Shown: positions 35,201-47,200 of the stretch, one piece after another
Layout: every line of letters begins with the position of its first letter
Position numbering within the stretch: position 1 is the stretch's first letter
Source of the DNA: Branchiostoma floridae
Taxonomy: Eukaryota > Chordata > Leptocardii > Amphioxiformes > Branchiostomatidae
Direction of reading: 5' to 3'
NCBI RefSeq assembly: GCF_000003815.2
Contig: NC_049986.1
Location: 19,726,692-19,790,691, forward strand
Length of the DNA stretch: 64,000 bases
Program-made: the position numbers and the translations under genes
The notes under the pieces: generated by a model
Seen by the model: the letters and a program-made list of their open reading frames with translations, nothing else
What the model was told of the DNA's origin: nothing
The model's database searches: none

Positions 35201-38200
35201 GCTGGTTTGTCTGCATACGGCATCAGGGCCAGTTTTCTCAGGGCCCAGTTCACAACCTGGTTGGGTAGAAAATATGGTTGTCATCATTAAATCAATCCTC
35301 ATTCAGCAAGCTCAGAATGCTCTACGTAATGTACTGCAGTAAAACTGAGTGTTCCTGCTGGTTTGTCTGCATACGGCCAGTTTTCTCAAGGCCCAGTTCA
35401 CAACCTGGCACAGCAGAAAACATGGTCATTGTTAGAGGTGGGTACCGGTATAGAAAATTCAGGGACACTACGGTCCAGGCCTATATGGGAAAGGTCACAA
35501 ACTATACAATAAAACAGGAAGGCATAACAACTCTCCTTGCCAATATTACTACTCTCAGACTGACTTACTGTGAGAGTCCTGTTAAAGAATTACCTTCTTA
35601 TAAAATCACCTTTGCAAAAGTATTCTGTCAAGTTGGGCAAGCATGACTGATGATCAAAGTGTTCTAGAGATAATCAGTTCCTTTCATATGTTATCACAGT
35701 TCCAATGTTGATATTGATAGAATGTTTGTATAACTGTTACACTACCTGTGGGATACCCCGTAGCCGTGCGTACATGTTTGTTTGTTTGTTTGTTTGTTTG
35801 TTTACATACCTGATCAGTTTCAGACCATGGGATACCTCGTAGCCGTGCGTACATGTTTGTTCGTTTGTTTGTTTGTTTGTTTACATACCTGATCAGTTTC
35901 AGACCATGGGATACCCCGTAGCCGTGCGTACATGGTCAGGTGGCCGCGAGCCGTGAGTTCGTCAAGCAGAGCGTCGAACTGCGGGCAGTATCCTATGCTC
36001 TGGTGAACTTTGATGATGTCTTTTAGGATACTGTGGAAAAAAGGCAAGGCAGATCTTAGTAGAGCTACTTAAGAATGGGACTAAATGTGAGGCTATTCTT
36101 GAATGTCATCTTTCCTATTTTCTGCTGGCAGTATCCTATGCTCTGTTGAATTTTGATGTCTTTTAGGATACTGCGGAAAAAAAGGCGAGGTACATTGTAG
36201 ATGTAAGTAGACCTTCTTACGAATGGGACTAAGGTGCGCCATGTCAGACATTTTGAAATAGTCTAGTAAATCATTAAGTTTAGACATCATGAAAACAGAA
36301 GGCAGAGAGAAAAACTGCCATCTGACTCTGTTTGCTCACTGAAACTGACTGTGTATACCACAGTACAGACTTTCCCCTTAGAGACAGAGTTTGTTAACAT
36401 TATGCAGAATACCAATTACTGAAAGGGAAACATATTTAATGTAACATAGTATAATGTAACATAGGATTTTACCATGGTCAATATTGATCAAAGGAGGGCA
36501 TAAAGTAGTATTACATGCAGATTGCCTGAATTCTGTCGATGAAGGTCCCAAAATTCTGCAGAATTCTGTATGACCTTCGAAAAATCTCAGAATTCTTATC
36601 ATTTAAATGTCTTTAAGAAATCTGTACACAATTTACCTGTGTCCGTTGAGGAAGGCCTCTCCGCCAGTCACAGCGATCTCTCCTGTCAGCATCTTGAAGG
36701 TGGTGGTTTTACCTGCACCGTTCACTCCCAGTAGTCCAAAGCACTGGGGAGGGGAGGGAGATGGACAACAGTAAGAACAAAAAAATGTAGACATACATTA
36801 CTGTACACGTATGCCTGTCACCTCATCTTTTAAAGGCTTCCAAGACATCAAAATTCTGCATAGTGAGAATGCAGAATATTTCGGCTACAACATCATTCTA
36901 CACATTGAAAACTTATTTTGAGGCAACTCAAAATTTTAGCCATATTCTGAATGAAAACCTTTCCGATTTAAATAGTATATTATTGCAAAATCAAGTTTTT
37001 GTCCCTTGGTATGAAATTTGCATCAGCTTTACCAAAATGTGTAAAACAATTTCCGACGTTGAAATACTCAAGACTATTCTGAGAAACTACAACAATTATT
37101 TGAACAGGGACAGGGGGCGCCACTATCTCAGACCTGTGTATGACTGTGTCTTGTCACACTACAAAAAATGAATTTTCTTATCTTTCTTGTTTTTTCTTGA
37201 ACAAAGAAAACTAATCTTTCAGCAAGAATATTATTCTGTATTCAAGAATCCCTGTTTTGAGAAAATTCAAGAAACCCATATTTTTCTTGTGCTAAGAATC
37301 TTTTTCTTGTCGCTAATGGACCAAAACTTCTAGAATAGTTTTCTTGTGGTCAGAATCTATTTCTAACACATGCATGCTGAAGAATGAATTTCTTACATCA
37401 AGAATGAATTCTTAATCTTGCATGAAGATTGAGGTTCTTGTATGAGGAATTACTCTCTGTCTCCAAGAGTGAATTTCTTATATGTAGTACGAGAATCGCT
37501 TTCTTGCATGAAGATTGAGCTTTTTTGTGCCTGCAATGCCATTCTGTCTTTAAGACTAAATTTCTTGCAACTACAAACCTAGAATCAGTTTCTTACACTA
37601 AGATTAACATTCTTATATAAAGAGTACAAACAACTCAATGTTGACATTTATGTCAATACATGATGGCAATCATATTTATCATCATCAATATGATTCATAC
37701 AAGTTTTCTGGTGTTTTCCTCGATTACTCATTCCTTACCAAAGATTGCAAAAATCAACCATTTTGTAACTACGCTTGCTTATTGACATTTTTTCCTGATA
37801 CAGTACCGTGCAGCCAACTATAACTAATTGTCCTTATCTGAAACCATTAGAGCTACAATGTTGCTGTTGCTGTAGTTATAATGAAGACTTCTCCTTGTTA
37901 AGGGCTTTTCCAAAGTTGAGATGGGAACATCCTCCTTGTACCAGTAGGTTTCTGAGCCTAGAACAACACACAAAGACCATGAATGATCATCAATTCTTAT
38001 ATCGCCCCCCTCCCCCTCAGTAAAGGCCAACATCTCTATACATTTCCTTCCTTACAAATATTATAGTCAATTCTTTGTATTTTGCAGAATTTCATGCACT
38101 TTACTTACATATTCTGTAATAACTGTTTGGTTTTATGATTAACATCTACAGAAATAGTAGCTTTGGAAATCATATTCCAAGTAAGATGGCTAACATACCT

Positions 38201-41200
38201 GCATGGGGGAGGGGGGCATCCGGCTTGGCCTTGGCTTCGGTAGCATTTTGAAACTCTAAAAAAGCTAGCCACGTTGTATGCAAGGTCCCACATGATGCAG
38301 AAAATCGTCTTTACGAAACACATCATATTTGTTCCCTGTTAATGTAAGAACTAAAGGACATTTGAGGCAAAAAAACTACAGAGCTGGAGCACTGTGACTT
38401 GCAACTGTGACTCCCAGTTCAAAATCGCAGCAAAGGATGATGGGAGTAATTTCCCATGATCCTTAGCAAAATGAAGAATCTTACTGCAAGAAAATATTTC
38501 TTAACTCTCGTATTGGGAAAACAAAAGAAAATCAATGCTAGCTCAAAATTATTTTTCATATCTTGATGCTCCAATTGTTTAAACGTAGTTGTCAAGAATA
38601 TAAGGAGAAAATTATACTTTTATTGTTTTCATTAAATATTATTAAGAAAAACGAGAATCATCTTTCTTAAATTTTCTTGATAAGAAACATAATTATAACA
38701 TTCAAGAATATTCTGCTAGTCATAGCTTGTTTCATAATTTCTTGTTTTCTTATTAGTATTCAGTCAAGTGAGTTCTGAAAAACTATGATAATATCTCCTT
38801 ACATATCATCAAGAAAAGCAAGAAACGTCTTTTCTTAAACTTTATGGATAAAGATAACATTCAAGAACATTTAAGAATTTCATGCTAGTTATAAGTTGTT
38901 TTGCAATTTCTTGATTGTCTTTTTTTTCTTTTTTTTTGTTGAACAGTATTTGCTCAAGAAACTGATTAAAAAACTATTGCATTTTCTTAAGTTATAACAT
39001 GAAAACCAAGAATTACGTTTCTCGGACATTCTACATTGAGACAACAAGAAAGTTCAAGAATCTTATTCTGGTAAAATCAAATCCTAAAGAAAAAACTGGT
39101 ATATGGCAAGAATAATAATCTTCAGGATAGATTCTGCAATATTTCCCATTTGAACAAACAAGAAGCAAATCTTGTGTAAAGACTGGAAAAGAAAGTTCTA
39201 CTTTAATTTCTTGAACATTCTTGCTCAGTGATCATTATATCAGAAATATTTTCTTCAGTTAAGAAAAAACAAGAATAAAAATCTTTGTGTAGGAATTAGC
39301 ATACAAAGGTTTTACATGAGGTTTCTTGCTTTTCTCAACCTTTCTTTATACAAGAAACTTTTTCTCTCCGTAAGAAAAAACAAGAAAACAAGAAAAATAA
39401 GAAAAAAGATTTTTTGTAGTGCACGTGACAATGTCTATCAACCGTCACGTGATGAAGAAACTCCAATTGGGATCTACGGGTTGACAAAGAGACAGAGTTT
39501 GTCTCGAAAGCTTCCCCAAGCTAATTGAACTTTAGTTGACATTGTTTATGTTGTTTAAATCCTTGTCAAAAGTAAAACAATTATTTGAAATGTACGTTAA
39601 TGCAGACAGGCACACCCACCTCCCCACATGGCACTGCCACACACAGCCTGTCCACAGCTGGAGTCTGCCCGTTCCTCTTACTGGTCTTGTACACCTGGGA
39701 AATAACATATTATGTCATAAGTTAGAGTTTGCTTTTGTTAAGGATTTCACAATGTAGAAAAGGGACTTTATTGTAACCTTTAAATTAGTCTTAATGATCA
39801 CTTGACATAGAATATTTTTTCAGCACTACATTATAGCGTGTAGTCCAGTGGTAGGTGGACCAAAAATTTTTGAGTTTGAATCTCTGCTGTGTTGATCACT
39901 TGACAGGCTACTGTGGTCCAATATACAATGTACATTTAAAATTAGAGCTAGGGCAATTACGCTGACACAATGAACCTGTAAATACTGTTTATCATGACAG
40001 TCATACCTGTGACGCAAAAACATTCGATACGGGTGTTCCGGACCAGGCCGTACGCTTCCGTATCGCACAGGTTCGAAAGGCGTATCACACAGGCTCCATT
40101 CAAATAAATTGAACTGTTTCGATCCGAATACGGCTTGGTTGATAATTCGAATTCCTGATTCGGACGTTGGAACATTGCTGTTGCAACATGTTTTGTTCGA
40201 GGGCACCAAATTTGTTCAACTTCTGGCACATTTTGCATCAAAGCATGGGTTTTTTCAGGTGGGTATGACAGCCCTCCCGCGGGTCGGGCTGATACCTTGG
40301 GTGATACGGAATACACCGTGTTGTATTCTATATATATAGCATCTGTCTTCTCTGTCATGACTGGACCAGGTGGAAGAATTGCTCATCTGTTCATAGAGTT
40401 TATTTGAACTAAACTGGACCAAGGTCACTTTCTTCCACCTTACCGATGCAGGCAACAGTAACAGACAAGATGAGCACCACACATTATGACATTCACATTA
40501 AGTACAACAGGTGTCTCAAAGCCATGCCTACCTTAGTGAGGTTGGCCAGCTTCATGAGATCTTTGTCCGCGTCGCCCCTCAGGATTCGCTGGCGCTCGTT
40601 GGCCACATCGATGTCCTCATCCTCAATCGGTTCATCAGAGACAGCAATGTACCTGTAGGGCAATGGTAGGTATAAATATCAATTTGGTATGATTAGACAA
40701 AAAATAAAGGGAGTCACAAGAGCACCCTTTTGTTCCTTTTAAGACAATACAGTACCTCAGTCTAGAGAAGAATCATTTAGCTTTTAACAAATATATCAGC
40801 AACTGAGATTTAAGCAACACTTTGACTGGACTACATGTTAAGACACAAAAATGACCTTTAAATGCAGTTTTATAACAAATCTTTCTTCATCCTTTTAGTC
40901 ATAATATTCAAGTTTTCTGAATTATAGCAACAGGATAAGCCAAATTTCTATTTAAAAAAAAATCAGTCTCAACTCTAATGATTAAAATCTTGTCTTGTCA
41001 TGGAAGAATGCAATGTTGCCTGCTGCCATGGCAAAATGACAATATTTCTACAAAAAACACTTTCCCTCAAACTCACTTTGGTTTGAAGAAGAACTTGTAT
41101 TCACAGAGGATGGTGATGAAGAAGAACACCAGGCCTTCTGCTGCCATGGCAACGAGACTGCGGGTCACCAGCTCCCAGTCAAAGGGCGACTTCACCTTGT

Positions 41201-44200
41201 CCTCCTGACCTACAGGATCAAGGGCAAACAGTTGTGAGAGACCATCTTTTTTCTACTGAGGATAATCTGAGTAGTTACATAAAACTGTTGTGAGAGACCA
41301 GCTTTTTACTGTTCATAAAACTGCTGTGATGAGAGACCATTTTTTTACTAAAGGACAACCAAAAATTGCTGTCACAGTCACTTTTTTACCAAAGGGCATT
41401 GTTATACTGGCTGTAACAAAAATGTATATAGAATCTGATACAGAAGCTGTGGAGTTGAATATACCAGCTGTTCAGATACAGATACAGAAGATGGACAGGC
41501 ATACATAATGTTGTAATGTCAAAGGGTGGTTATGCTGGTTAAGCAGATACAGAAGCTGGTGTTTTTTTATTTATTTACTTAAAGTTGACCGCAAAACAAG
41601 GCTGTTGGAGCCACTTAGACGTTTTGGGTTACAATACTGTATAATGAAGAAAGATGTGTGTTAACCCTTGACTTAAACAGTTGTAGATTGTATCCCATGG
41701 GAAAGCAGGTCCGTGGAAGCTCATTCCATAGCGAAGTTGTTCTTGGAAAAAAGCTCTGAGCGTGGAACTTTCTCCTAGAAGGAGGATTGTGGAGGAAAAA
41801 AGGATGATTTGCTTCCATGGAAGTGGCTAAACGGGTTCTTGCAGTGAAGGTTCGTATTGGAGGCACAGATGAGTGAAGTTCTGCCGAGCATTTACCATGG
41901 AAGAAGCGATAGAATAGTGCTAGGCTAGCTACATCACGCCTTTGAGACAATGGTTGTAATACATGTACATGTAACTCCGAAGGCCATTTATACAAGCAAT
42001 GCAGATACAGAAACAGAACAAGATAACTTAAAAAAGATGTGCCGATCTTGAGGTAGTACTCGTTGAAGTACTTGTTGTAAGCCAAGAAGGGAGGGAGGGA
42101 GGAAGAAAGGGAGAGAGAGAGGGAGGAGTTACAAATACTGAATACAGAATCTGATACAGAACATAAGACGTACCAATCTTGAGGTAGTACTCGTTGAAGT
42201 ACTCGTTGTAAGCCAGGTCCATCAGGCCCCGCCCCAGGCAGTAGTTAGGGAACAGCAGAAACGCCTTCCTCATGTACTCGTTTATGGCATGCAGGTCCTG
42301 GGGTAAATAATAAAAAATAACATCAGAACAATGTTTACTAGTAACACACACTGCACATGCATGATATATATGATCCATAGTCTTTTCTCATATATTCATT
42401 GATGGCATGCAAATCCTGAGGCAGAAATGTGTAAAAAAAAATACAGTCAGAAAAAATGTTGATCTTAGTAGCTGTAAAACCATTATCATACATTGTTCAT
42501 CTATTGTTATGTATTGTTATGACAAAATGTAATATGCTTCTACAATGTTGACTTAAATGACACTTCATCTTTCTCCTTTTCATCCTGTCAGACGATCTAC
42601 AATTATAATTGATAGTCTATTGGATCATGAAAATAAAGCCTTAGAGCAACTGGTTCATTCCTTTTTTAAAACACACTCTCATAGGGAGTGAAATAGACTT
42701 AATTATAAGCCCATTGTTTCCATTTTGGCCTCTTGCTAATTTAATTACTTTACAATACAGTATTCAAAAAACAAAGAAATCTACTGGTGTGGCTATAAGT
42801 CACAGGTTGCAGGGTGGCTTGTCCATCTCACCTTGTCGTACTGGAAGAGCTGGAACATGAAGGTTGCCACGGTAGCGGTGATGCCAATGAACAAGTTGAT
42901 GACGATGAGGAACACGTAGGCGTGGCTCGGCACGTTGAACCAGAACGACACTGGGTACATCATGGGGGTGATGGACCAGCTGTGGAGACACAGATAACTG
43001 TCAGCGTGTTTTATTGATAGTGTAAGGTTACATATCTGTTAAATACATCATAATGAAGAACACGTAGGCGTGGCTCGGCACGTTGAACCAGAACGACACA
43101 GGGTACATCATAGGGGTGATCGACCAGCTGTGGAGACACAGGTAACATATCATAATGAGGAACACTATCAGTGTGTTTGAGTACCTCTAAGTTACAAAGA
43201 AATTTATTATAGGTAGTAAGTATTTTGCACAGTAATAGAGACAATTCTTTATTCTTATATTTCAACTAGTTGTCTGGAGAAGAAACTTGATGGAACACAC
43301 ACCTCACTCTTATGTATTAAGCACAAAACATCTGTTGGAAACAACACTTATCCATTTATGGTGCTCTCCCACGGGTGTCTCACAGACTCCGACAGAGATG
43401 GGTACAGTTTGCTGGTCACTACCTGAGGTCATTTCCTTGCTCCTTCTGTGGAGGCTGTACTTACCCATACATGAGGAAGAGTGCCACCACAGCAGGGAAG
43501 TTTGTGCTCGAGGTGTACGCCGGCAGGTCGAAGATTGTGAGGATGATCACACAGCAGGTGGCTGGGAGGAGGTAGTTCAACTGGAGGAGAGGAAGACATT
43601 GTCTTAAAAATTATTTCATTTATTTACAGTTGAAGGCTTGAGGATGATATGACCTGCATGAGAGCTTGGACCAAGGCTGATATGGAAGACACCGTGTTGT
43701 ATTTTGTTTATGTCATACCAAGCAAAATTTGGTCCTTAAACAAAAAAATTTTGACCCTGGCCTGCTGCACTCATTAAGCACATTGAAATTTCTTTGATGG
43801 AAGCCCATGTGATACAAGATAGACCCCATGTGATAACAAAAGTTGTAACCATGTCTGAAACACCTTTAGCACCACCCGCAGGTATGACAAAGTAATCTCA
43901 TATCAACATGACAAAACTGATCAGAAATACTTTGTGAACTTGAAAGCATGAATTAGAATCAAAACTGGAATGCTTTGTGAACTCATCTCACCATATCCCA
44001 GGCGTAGTTGGAGACCCAGTAGATGACAGGGTTAACTCCGCTGACGAACTGCAGGTGCTTAGCCTTGATTGACCTCTCGAAGACGAGAAACACGACGAAA
44101 CTGGCGGGCACGAAGGACATGGCGACGATGATGAAGATGGCGATGACCACGTCGGTGCCCTGCAGGATGTACTCCGAGGTCAGCCGCGTGCTCGTCTCGT

Positions 44201-47200
44201 TCATCGGGTGGTTGATCACGGTGATACCTGTAAGATGAAATTAAAAAATAAATTTAGAAAGTAAAATGATTTTCTGTGCTCACTGAAGGGCTCTAGCCAG
44301 CTCGACATTTTTTTCCGTCAGCCAATTCCCATTGTCGCGAAAACACTATTCCAGGAGTTAGAGAGACTGAACTGAGACCTTGAAAAACGGGTTTTAATGA
44401 GATTATCGTATGCAAAAGGGCACCGACACACATTGTCAACAATCATAACTGTTACAATAGCAAAACAAACAGTGTGTGGCTTTTACGGCCGTGGACGGCG
44501 TCCCCAAGCAGCCTGTAGCTTCCACCAAGGAGCTTTTATCAGATTTTTGTCCGTCAAAGTTGACGGATTGATTTAAAAATGTTTCCGTCATACGCAGCAA
44601 ATTTCCGTCAATTGACGGAAAAACGGACGCTGGCTAGAGCCCTGGCTCACTGATTGATGTGCACATGTTGTACATCATCATCATCACCATTATCGGTCGG
44701 CGTGCTTACACACGACAGGGTTATACCGCCCCTTACGGGGTGACATACCCTTTGTGATGTATGTACATGTTGAAGTATGTACTGTTGTTTCTGATAGAAA
44801 TTTTCTGAACACTACATGTATAACCTCCTTAATCTCCTATGAAAGTCCTTAACTTGTAAAGACATTACATCAAGATTGCGGCACGTTTGTTGTTGCAACC
44901 ATCAGCCAAAGAGTTTCACACCCAGCAAAAGATTTGAAGACGTAACTATGTTTGACGTCTTACACAGTATGAAGTAAACTTCCACACTGCTAAATGATTG
45001 CACTGAGATACTGTGCAACTGTCTCCTTCCTTCTACAATAATTATTCTTCAAATATTGTATGGAGACAGTCCTCTCTTTTCCAGAATATTTTATGCTACT
45101 GAGAAGAAAATGCGATCAGGTTTGTGAGTGTGTTGTGAGTGCGCTGCATAACTTACCATAGGCTGCAGGGTTGCCGAGGTCCTGTTCAGACTTGGGGATA
45201 TTTGCCCTGAGGATGGCATTGTTCAGGGTGTTGAGGTAGGTGGGCATGCTGTGGTAGCCCTTGTGGTTGTACCAGGCCTGAAGGAGAAATAGGGAGAGGA
45301 GTTCAGTAACACATCACAGCTTCATCATCAATAGTACTGCAGAAACAGTAGCTAGACTATTACAGGTAGGTGGGCATGCTGTGGTGGTTGTACCAAGCCT
45401 GAAGGAGAAACGGACATGGGTTCAGTAAAAAAATCACAGCTTCAACATCAACAGTACAGTTACTATAGAATTACAGGTACAGGTACATTTTGTAGGTGGG
45501 CATGCTGTGGTAACCTTTGTGGTTGTACCATGCCTGGAGGAAAAAAGAATAGATAATTGATACATAATAGTTTCAACAGTACAGTAACTATAGACTAGTA
45601 CAGGTAGGTGGGCATGCTGTGGTAGCCCTTGTGGTTGTACCAGGCCTAAAGAAGGAAGTGGCAAAAATCAACATGTCAGTAAAGTTAACTATAAAGATTT
45701 TTACGGTGCATTAATTTTGTACTTTGAAGCCGCAAGAGTGGTATATCATATTCAGTTGATCCAAAAGCTAGACTCAAGTTTCTGTTGGTCTTATTTGATT
45801 TGGGGCTACATGACATTGTTTGCTTTTTGACAGAAATTTATACAACATATACACACAACCAAAGTTCATAGCTTGGGAAGCTTTTAAGACACACTCTGTT
45901 TCTTGTCAACATGGTAGATCTCATCTAGACGACATTGTTTGTTTAGTAAAAAGGGGGTGTTCCTACCTTTGCCACATGTCTGACGGCGAGTTTCCTGAGT
46001 CCTGAGTAAGAACTCTGCGCGGAGTCGTGGATGTTGTTGAGGGAAGTCGGCACGTACTCTCGGACATTCCCAAAGGACAGGGCGCCATACCTGGAAAACA
46101 GTGTTGATTAATGTTACTCACATGGAGGTACAGTTACTGTAATACATTGTAGTTACTGTATTTTTAACATTGTAAGTTGCATATAAACTAAAGAAGCTGT
46201 TATGATGTGGGCCACACCAATTTATTTCATTGGTTCTCTAGCTGGCAGTCAAGATGATAAAAGAAGGCTGGGAGGAAAACATCTTACGACATGTTAATGT
46301 ATTATCTACTATCTGACACTGTATCTTTAAAAAGGTACAGTTCTCAGACCCTGTCTTCAAGGTATTGTTTTATTTTACCATTATCTGTTTTAATGTGAGA
46401 GCCAACAAATAAACTTGGTGTACTTAAAATCATGACTTTATAAATTGACNNNNNNNNNNNNNNNNNNNNNNNNNNNNNNNNNNNNNNNNNNNNNNNNNNN
46501 NNNNNNNNNNNNNNNNNNNNNNNNNNNNNNNNNNNNNNNNNNNNNNNNNNNNNNNNNNNNNNNNNNNNNNNNNNNNNNNNNNNNNNNNNNNNNNNNNNNN
46601 NNNNNNNNNNNNNNNNNNNNNNNNNNNNNNNNNNNNNNNNNNNNNNNNNNNNNNNNNNNNNNNNNNNNNNNNNNNNNNNNNNNNNNNNNNNNNNNNNNNN
46701 NNNNNNNNNNNNNNNNNNNNNNNNNNNNNNNNNGGTGAAACTGCTTGGTAATGAGTAACTATTATCTTTATCTCTCAGTATTTGCTCAGTTACAAAACAA
46801 CCTGCTGATCATGATTGCATCACAATCAAATAAAAAATTCCAGTGCTAAAGGGCAAGTTTCAGACTGACGGTAAAGCCAGACCTATCCACAGAACAGTAA
46901 GAAATGGACACAATTCTACAGAGTGACTGAGGGATGACCAATACTTAATAGCCAGACACAAGAACAGGGCAATGTGTGACATCAACATGACCAGCCTAGC
47001 AAACAAGCTACAGGACTTGGAGCTGTGTCTTAAGAGTCAACGTGGCAAACAAATTGGTTATTGGCACGCACTGAGAGAAGCCATTATTAGTGAGGAGCCC
47101 TGTATGGAAACAGAAGTTCTAAAAAGTCTTGGAGACCTTCATCTTCAGAAAGGTGAGCTCGGGAAAGATTTGTCAGAGCTTGACAAGGCTGCTGCACTGT

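Larger units (their letters stand above)
32301..36743 (-). other. ABCA nucleotide-binding domain 2 and tail exons
   Basis: ATP-binding and hydrolysis domain. Seen: Walker [10 protein letters not shown] in 36743-36637, Q-loop YCPQFD in 36030-35889, signature LSGGN in 35256-35122, Walker B PLIFL|DEP split by the intron between 35122 and 34715, and the H-loop TSHS split between 34612 and 34210. The following exons encode the regulatory region ([30 protein letters not shown]) conserved at the C-terminus of ABCA1-group proteins. All catalytic motifs are intact. Confidence 0.95.

Noticed and set aside
36863-37171. 102-codon plus-strand frame in an ABCA intron
   Set aside because: No family resemblance; no splice context. 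It borders the CACTA-ended element and may be a remnant, but I cannot support it.
37157-39421. Calling a 3-bp target-site duplication for the CACTA-ended element
   Set aside because: The bases outside the ends (tca and cac) do not match, so superfamily assignment rests on ends and internal motifs only.
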